Positions 58,101-64,000 of a stretch of DNA of 64,000 nt are shown piece after piece. Position numbers and translations under genes: made by a program. Source of the stretch: Cinclus cinclus (Eukaryota; Chordata; Aves; Passeriformes; Cinclidae); NCBI RefSeq assembly GCF_963662255.1, contig NC_085071.1, forward strand, positions 905,201 through 969,200, given 5' to 3'. The notes beneath the pieces were generated by a model. It was not told the origin of the DNA and ran no database searches. It saw nothing but the letters and a program-made list of their open reading frames with translations. Numbering within the stretch: position 1 is the stretch's first letter; every line of letters begins with the position of its first letter.

Positions 58101-61100
58101 GTGAAGCAATTAAACCACCTCCTTTTCTTTCTTTTTAAGAAAATTTAGTCCATCTCGTGTTTAACCCTCATATTGGTGCCCATGCCTCTGCTCCCTCAGC
58201 ATGCCCTGGTGCTGCAGTGGTACCCTGGGGGATGCTGAGCCTTCTACCAGGGCTGACAAGCCCCTCAAGCCACCTGTTTTTGGTTTCTTTCAAACAATTT
58301 AGCTTCATCCTGCATTTGTTACATTGCTCTGAACCCTTCTGCCTGAGCACATGGTGGATCCATGGAGGTGGCAGCAGTACCTGGAGGAGGCTGAGTAGCG
58401 CAGGTCTCCATCTCCCTAGCAAATCTCTCAAACCACCTCTTTTTTTCTTTCTTTTTAAAAATATTCTGGTCCATCTGGTGTTAAATGCCTGTGTTGGTGC
58501 TCATCCCTCTCTCCCCTCTGCCCAGGAGCGCTGTGATGCTATGGGGATTTTGTGTGGGGTGTTCAGTGGGGCATGTCTCATCGTTGGCACGGGCTGCCTC
58601 TCGTGCATGGGGTGCCTCTCTGTGTTTAGGGTGATTAGGCAGCTTTGGGGTGTTCAGGCTGTGTCTCAGACACATCCCACCCCCGGGGACAGACCCCCAG
58701 CTCCCTGCAGTATTTTTAGCTGCTGTTGTGTTGGGATCTCACCTCCCGCACTCGCTGCCTTCACCCTCCGCGCCTGAAGCTGCTGTTGCCCTGGCCTGGA
58801 GCTAGCTCCAGGAGCTGGGGGCTCCTTGGTTCGTTTTCAGGGTATATCCATACCCAGAGCTGTCTCACCCAACTCCCACAGTCCCTGTCCTGCTGCCTTT
58901 GGGATGGAATAACCCTCCCACTGCTGCAGATCGATATTTTGGATTGCAGCCTCCCTGCCCTCCTCTGGCTTTCCACAGCTGCTGGAGCACCTCCAGCCAC
59001 CCACTGTGGAATTGGGCTGTTGACATTTAATTGGTCAGGTGTTAATTTTTATGCCCTTAATCTTGTGATGAGGAGGGAGAACCTGGTGGAGATCGAGCTC
59101 CTCCCAGCCCTGTCCTTGGCTAGGGAGAGATGGTGCCAAAAGTATCCCATAACTCAATGGAAACCAAGACTCTGTGAAACCCTTTGGCTTTTTTCCCTGT
59201 GTGTACAAATCATGGACAAATTAGTCAGGGAAATGGAGTGGCCAGTGGAACTGCCTTCGTTTTGTGCTGTGGATGGAGGGAAGGCTCACACTGGGAAAAG
59301 CCATGGCAATAAACCTGTCTGAGGGAGATGGATCAGCTCGGCCAGCACAATATCTGCTCTGTAATTGCATTTTAAACTTCTGGAGCCCAGGCGTTGTCTC
59401 GTGGGTGGCCGAGGATGCAGCCGTGGGGTGATGGAGCTGTGGGTTGGTGGCAGTGGCTGCACTGGGGGTGCAGTGGGATTTGGGTGCGGGGCTGCAGTCC
59501 AGAATGAGGAGGAGGGTATGTATCTCATGATGTTTTCAGCAGCTGGAAATGGTTTATTGGGAGTGAAGGAATCACTTCTCCCTGGGAAATGGGGCTCTGC
59601 CAGCCTGAAACATTGTTTGTCTCTGCTCTGGTTTCTCAGGCTGAAAAAAAAAAAATCCCCCAGTAACAAATTTCTGCCTCCCAGAATATCCTGCTCTGCA
59701 GATCTTGGAAAGAAACACTTGGGCTTTTTTTCTTTTAAATCACTTGGCACTTAGTCTCTGACACTGTTTTATTTTGAAATTTATTTTATTTTCCTTCCTT
59801 CCTGGAAAATTTTGACAGATTTGTGATTTTCCTCCTGTTAGAAAGTGCAGCCAAGTTCCAGACTCTAAAATCTGACACGTCTCGTGGTGAGAGCTGAGGA
59901 CCAGGGGCTGTGGTGCGGGGGCACATCCGCACGTGGGCTGGGCAGACACTCCATTTCGGGAAGGGCTTTAAGAGAGCTGTGAAGTCTCAGTGCCTCCAGA
60001 CATATGAATAGGAGAGAATTTGCTTACGCTTTTTAAAAAAGAAGTTTGTTATTGGTCTGAGAGGAAAAAACAGTTGGTGATGGAGCTGGAATGTGCCCTC
60101 ATGCTTTAAAAAAGGAGTGCAAAGGGGCAAAAAAAAAAGCCACAATTGTCTTCTTACGTAGGAAAGAGTTGGGAATTGAAATTTTTTGGGCATCCTATGG
60201 GCATTTTTCCCGATGTTTGGGCTCGTGTTTGACTAAGTGTTGCATCAAAGTGTCCGGTGGCGGAGGGGGGGGGGGGGGGGGCGGGGGGGGGGGGGATTAC
60301 TGATGTAATTTGGGATAAAATGGGAAGAAAACAGCAGAAATAATCTCTTGGCGAAGCTCTGTTTTCCTGTCGGCCCATTAGGGGATATTTGCTTTTGTTC
60401 ATTCTGCTTGCTCAGGGCTTCCCGGGGCCCCCTTGTCAGCCGGCCCATTAATTAGCGCTGTGCCCTGGTCCTTGTAATCGTCGGTTTAATGGGACAATGG
60501 GGCAGTGTGAACCAACCAGCCCCTGCTGGCCCCACGGCAGAGCCGCCCGAGCCCCAGGGTTGGATGGATGTGGGATGAAGGGAGGGCTGGATGGGGGAGG
60601 TGGAAAATGGGGGTGGACAGGGAGGTAGGTTGTGGGGGCTCTGTGTCACCTCCCGTGGGAACAAGTGGCCTCTTGGCATCTGCTCCACTGCTCCGTGCTC
60701 AGCCGAGAAGGGAGGTGTGCTCCTCAGAGAGGTGCGGTGTAAACACCCTCGGACTCCCAGGAGATAAATACGTAATAAAATAGAACTGCCAAAAGGACTC
60801 AGCAGTGCCGGGGGGTCTCAAGGCTGCCTTCAGGGGAGTTGGAGGTCCTGGCTCAGAACTGCCACACTCACATCAGGCCATGGAGAGACCCCCAGGAGCC
60901 CAATCTGCAGGTGGAGGGTTGGGGTCAAAGCATGAATCTTGTGTGGCCACCACAGCCAACAGCTGTTTCTTGGAGAGAGTCCCTTGTGTTACCTTGGGAA
61001 GCAAAGCTGGGAGCTGCATCCTGCTCCTGCCAGCTCGTGTTACTGGTGGAGCTGCTCAGGAGCCCCAGGGCTCTGGCTGCACTCAGGACCTGACCCTTGC

Positions 61101-61453
61101 TCACAGGGCCCTTGGGGAATGCCTGGAGTCCCCCAGCATTCCAGGGGTACCATACTGTCCCGGTGGGACATTCCAGGAACGTCACACAGTTCCCGGTGGG
61201 ACATTCCAGGGGCATCACACAATTCCCAGTGGGGCATTCTAGGGCCATCACACCATCCTGGCGTCATTTTGGGGAGGGGACGGCTACTCTGGGAGCTCAG
61301 GAGCTAACAGGTCTGTCCCCATAGCTGGCTGCACCTTCGAAGAGGACAGTGACCCTAACCAGTGTGAGTACAGCCAGGGTGAGGACGATGACTTCGACTG
61401 GGAGCTCATCCGCAGTTACCTGATGCCTCACCTGACACCTGACCTGCCTCATG
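46110..61453 (+). CDS. PTPRU: PTPRU, receptor-type tyrosine phosphatase U (PTP-PCP2/lambda), first two coding exons only
   Basis: Receptor phosphatase of the MAM/Ig/fibronectin family that acts at cell junctions and on beta-catenin signalling. Exon 1 is 46110-46182: ATG in context CGCACCATGC, encoding a signal peptide with hydrophobic core LLLALAL followed by DTETPA. It ends in phase 1 (G|GTAGGA). Exon 2 is 61325-61453 (acceptor CCCATAG, donor CATG|GTGAGT), encoding AGCTFEED through WELIRSYLM to DLPHG, the start of the MAM domain with its first two cysteines. Joined, they read ..ETPAAGCTFEE.., the conserved N-terminus of mature PTPRU. Exon 2 also ends in phase 1. The remaining exons (rest of MAM, Ig, FN3 repeats, membrane segment, two phosphatase domains) lie beyond the window. 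Intron 1 is 15.1 kb. Confidence 0.93.
49550..49570. repeat. Poly(C) run
   Basis: Twenty-one consecutive C bases inside a pyrimidine-rich stretch of PTPRU intron 1. Confidence 0.9.
58104..58530 (+). repeat. Local direct duplication in PTPRU intron 1
   Basis: Two diverged copies of about 100 bp, at about 58112-58203 and 58431-58522. Each runs from aaaccacctc, through a tttctttctttttaa tract, gtccatct and gtgtt, to ttggtg and ccctct. The pattern suggests an old tandem duplication of roughly 320 bp. Confidence 0.7.
60262..60295. repeat. Poly(G) run
   Basis: Nearly pure G over about 34 bp (broken by one A and one C). It could form a stable G-quadruplex in the transcribed (G-rich) orientation of PTPRU. 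Confidence 0.9.
61133..61255 (+). repeat. 33-bp tandem repeat upstream of PTPRU exon 2
   Basis: Three clear units and a partial one containing cccggtgggacattccagg followed by catcacaca, with a period of 33 bp, ending about 70 bp before the exon 2 acceptor. Confidence 0.85.
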
Positions 61454-63205
61454 GTGAGTCCTGGGGTCCCTGTGTCCCTGGGAGCCTCTGTTCCTACCCT
61501 GCCTCTGTGTCCTGTACCCCAGGGCTGGACTATGTGGCTCCTCCTGGTTTAATTCCTGCAGTGTTTTAGGCTTGGCTTCTTTCTGGCTATGTGGGAAATT
61601 GGGGAAAAAGCATTTCTGGCTTTTTCGAGTGTGGAGAAGGGCTTGTGAGTTGGAGGCATCTCCAGAATCTTGGGAATGGTAAGGAAGAAAATGAAAATGG
61701 ACTTTTTAAACCACCAGTGTGATTTTTTTTTTTTTTTTTTTTTTTTTGTTATTCTTTTGTTATTTTCTGGGTCCATGTCCTCTCTGGTGGCCAGGCTGGG
61801 GGAGCAGAGCCAGCCAGGCAGCTGTGAGGAGCTCCCCTCTCTACGAGGATGGTGTGGGCACCATGGCTGGGTGCATGTGGGGGCTTTACTCGCTCCCTGC
61901 TCCGAACTCTGTCCTGCTGTGACCCCCGTTCCGTTGCCCCTGAGCCCATTTGCTCAGTGGGGTTCACTGGATGTGGGATGCCCCTTGTTTTTGGGACTGC
62001 TGGCTCCTGTCTGATCCTGAAGGCCAAGTCCTATGCTGCAGATGGGCAGGAAGACAGGAGAGCTGGTTTACAGCTCAAATTTTCTGTTTATTAAAATATT
62101 ACCTGCTTTATAGGAAACTATTTGCTGTTCCATCAACCTGCCTCCACCTGTTTATCTTGTGCCTTGTTTGTGCCAGGGCTTAGTTTGGCTTTTCCCCTCC
62201 ACTAACTCTCCTCTGCCATTGCCTTTCCCCATCACCTTTGCCTTCCATTCTGTCCCTCCTGGCATGTCCTGGGTGCTGACCAAGGGCAAACAACCATTAC
62301 AGATCTGCTGACAGATCCCTGCTCTTCCCTTGATTATTTTTCCAGGTAATTGCTTTAAACTGAGCTATCCTAATTGGTGTGTGTCCAGGGGGATTTTCCT
62401 GGGGAAAGGAGAGCTGGGAGTTGAGGTGGCTTGTGATGGAGTCTGAAACCTGTAATTAGTTGAGTTTCCTGTTCAATATTCAGTTGTAATTTAAAATCTG
62501 CAGTGAACTGCCTGAGTTTAAAGTGTGGGGGCTTGCAGGGGGCTAGAGGGTTGGGTGGAATGTTCCTCTCCCTACCTGAGGAACAAAGAGTTTAAGGGAT
62601 AAACTCGAGGATTGAGGGGGAAGTGGGTGTGACATCTCAGGTTGGATGGTTTGAGCATTGCAGTGTCACTCTGGGAAAGAGGATGCTTGTCCCTGTAGCT
62701 CCCCTAAGACCAGGTAGATGGTCTTGGTCATGGTCTTGGGGCTGCAGGGACCCTGCTTTTGAGTGGTTTTACCCTGTTTGGGGTGGGGAGCTGTTCCTGC
62801 AGCCCTATCACCCCCTCGGTCCTTGCAGCAGCTCAGGGGATCAAAGGGATTTTACAGCTCCAGGGCCTCTTCAGGGAGCACTTTCCAAAGAGTCTTGTGG
62901 TCTCAGATTAAAATGAGTTTTTATTGGAGATCAGCCAGTTTCAAGGAGTGTAGGATTTATTGGAGCGGGTACTGGCTGCTGGCCACCTGCTGGTACCTTT
63001 CCATCCCACTCTATTCTTGCTTTCTTGTTTGGTTTGGGTTTTTTTTCCCCCCTTCTCTTGACTTGCCTCTCTTTCACCTAAAGATGACAGATGGGTCTCT
63101 CCCACGTGGCAATTGTGATTATCTTTTTTTCTTCTTTTTTTCGTCTCTTTATTGTTCTTTTTTTAAAGGAGCAGCTGCAGGGAGCTGGGTAAGGCAGGTG
63201 TGAGC
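61454..63205 (+). other. PTPRU intron 2, left part
   Basis: No exon was recognised. It includes a run of 26 T (61722-61747). Neither the rest of the MAM domain nor any other PTPRU exon could be found before the right edge. Confidence 0.5.
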
Positions 63206-63209
63206 CTGC

Positions 63210-63525
63210 AATCCCAGACTAGCTTGGGTTAGAAGGGACCTTAAAATTCACCTGGTTCTACTCCCAGCCATAGCAGGGACACTTTCCACTGTCCCAGGGT
63301 GCTCCAAGCCCTGTCCAACCGGGCCTTGGACACTTCTAGGGATCCAGGGGCAGCCACAGCTGCTCTGGGAGTTCCATCCCTGTCCGCCCTCCCAGGGAAC
63401 AATTCCTTCTCAAGATCCCATCCATCCCTGCCCTCTGGCAGTGGGAAAACATTCCCTGTGTCCTGTCCCTCCATGCCTTGTCCCAAGTCTCTTTGGGTAC
63501 TGAAAAGGGCTCTGAGACCCCTCAC
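63210..63525 (-). repeat. CR1 LINE 3' fragment, PTPRU intron 2
   Basis: The plus strand reads as a reverse-complemented CR1: gcttgggttagaagggacct, then gctccaagccctgtccaacc, later ccctccatgccttgtcccaag and ctgaaaagggctctgagacc. About 315 bp, antisense to PTPRU. Confidence 0.85.
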
Positions 63526-64000
63526 TCAAAATATTAAAACAACATATTTGTGGGTGGGCTTTTTCCTCAAATGTGCTTTTTCCTAGATTCTCCTTCACTG
63601 GCATTAGGAAACCCCATGTGCATTGGAGCTTCTTGTTGCACGGAGCTGCTGTATCCCTGCACAACCCTGTCCCTGTGCTGGGGGGGACTGAGCTGTTGTC
63701 CCTGCCCAGAAGAGCTCCAGTGTCTCCCCATCCCTTCCAAGGACTTGCTCCTTTCAGCTCTCAGCTCCAGAACTGCTTCCCAATCAGCCCCTGTTGCACA
63801 TCCATAAAACGCTTGAACCGCAAAGCCTGATTGTTTGCTCCCATGGGAATTGCTGCAGTGTGTCCAAGGATGCTGTGGTGGTGGGAGATCAGCCCTTGGT
63901 GCAGAGGCTGCTCTGGGAGATGCTCAGCACAGAAGTGGGCAGGGTTCCCTGATTGCCGTGCCCACTCTGACATGGAGAAGGCTCTGGCACACTTCAGCTT
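63526..64000. other. Right edge, PTPRU intron 2
   Basis: No exon, RNA gene or repeat recognised in the last stretch. Confidence 0.45.

Larger units (their letters stand above)
46183..61324 (+). other. PTPRU intron 1
   Basis: A large first intron with no nested gene that I can support. The longest open frames (for example 48411-49634 on the plus strand, 48476-49399 on the minus) are low-complexity, overlap each other on opposite strands and lack any domain. Recognisable contents are the tail of the CpG island, a C homopolymer (49550-49570), a G homopolymer (60262-60295), a local duplication (about 58.1 and 58.43 kb) and a 33-bp tandem repeat near the 3' end. Confidence 0.6.

Noticed and set aside
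1..64000. CRISPR arrays, bacterial operons, rRNA or tRNA genes
   Set aside because: No such structures seen; tandem repeats present are vertebrate minisatellites without uniform spacers.

Overview
The window looks like avian nuclear DNA, most likely from a songbird. The evidence is multi-exon vertebrate genes with GT-AG introns, many truncated CR1 LINE tails, and two LTR elements of a type common in passerines. The gene order SRSF4 (-), MECR (-), PTPRU (+) matches the conserved vertebrate block at human 1p35.3. No species could be named from sequence alone.

Layout. 1-9.37 kb has no recognisable coding exon. It holds CR1 fragments, an isolated CpG island (about 6.04-6.39 kb) and an adjoining GGGATATGGG-type minisatellite. 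9.38-18.4 kb is the complete SRSF4 gene on the minus strand: six coding exons, 473 aa, a CRE-bearing GC-rich promoter and a polyadenylation signal. 20.3-21.97 kb holds a two-exon plus-strand gene with a divergent heat-shock-factor DNA-binding domain, which I did not expect in this synteny block. 22.58-29.02 kb is the complete MECR gene on the minus strand: ten coding exons, 375 aa. A solo LTR of about 0.4 kb lies in its last intron. 29-35 kb is intergenic.

35.05-41.05 kb is a full-length, env-less endogenous retrovirus on the plus strand. It has two LTRs, a 5-bp target duplication, a Lys-type primer binding site, an intact gag whose N-terminus is multi-spanning hydrophobic, and a pol in the same reading frame broken by five stops. 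45.8-64 kb holds the CpG-island promoter and first two coding exons of PTPRU (+), split by a 15.1-kb intron; the gene continues past the right edge.

The host genes act in unrelated processes: SRSF4 in nuclear splicing, MECR in mitochondrial fatty-acid synthesis and PTPRU in cell-surface tyrosine dephosphorylation. The HSF-like gene and MECR are convergent, with about 0.6 kb between the former's polyadenylation signal and the latter's stop codon. The points most worth a second look are the HSF-like gene, whose intactness depends on a 27-nt choice of splice acceptor and whose recognition helix lacks the usual arginine; the membrane-type Gag with repeated TQT motifs; the single-frame gag-UAG-pol layout; and the pentad repeat in the MECR mitochondrial presequence.
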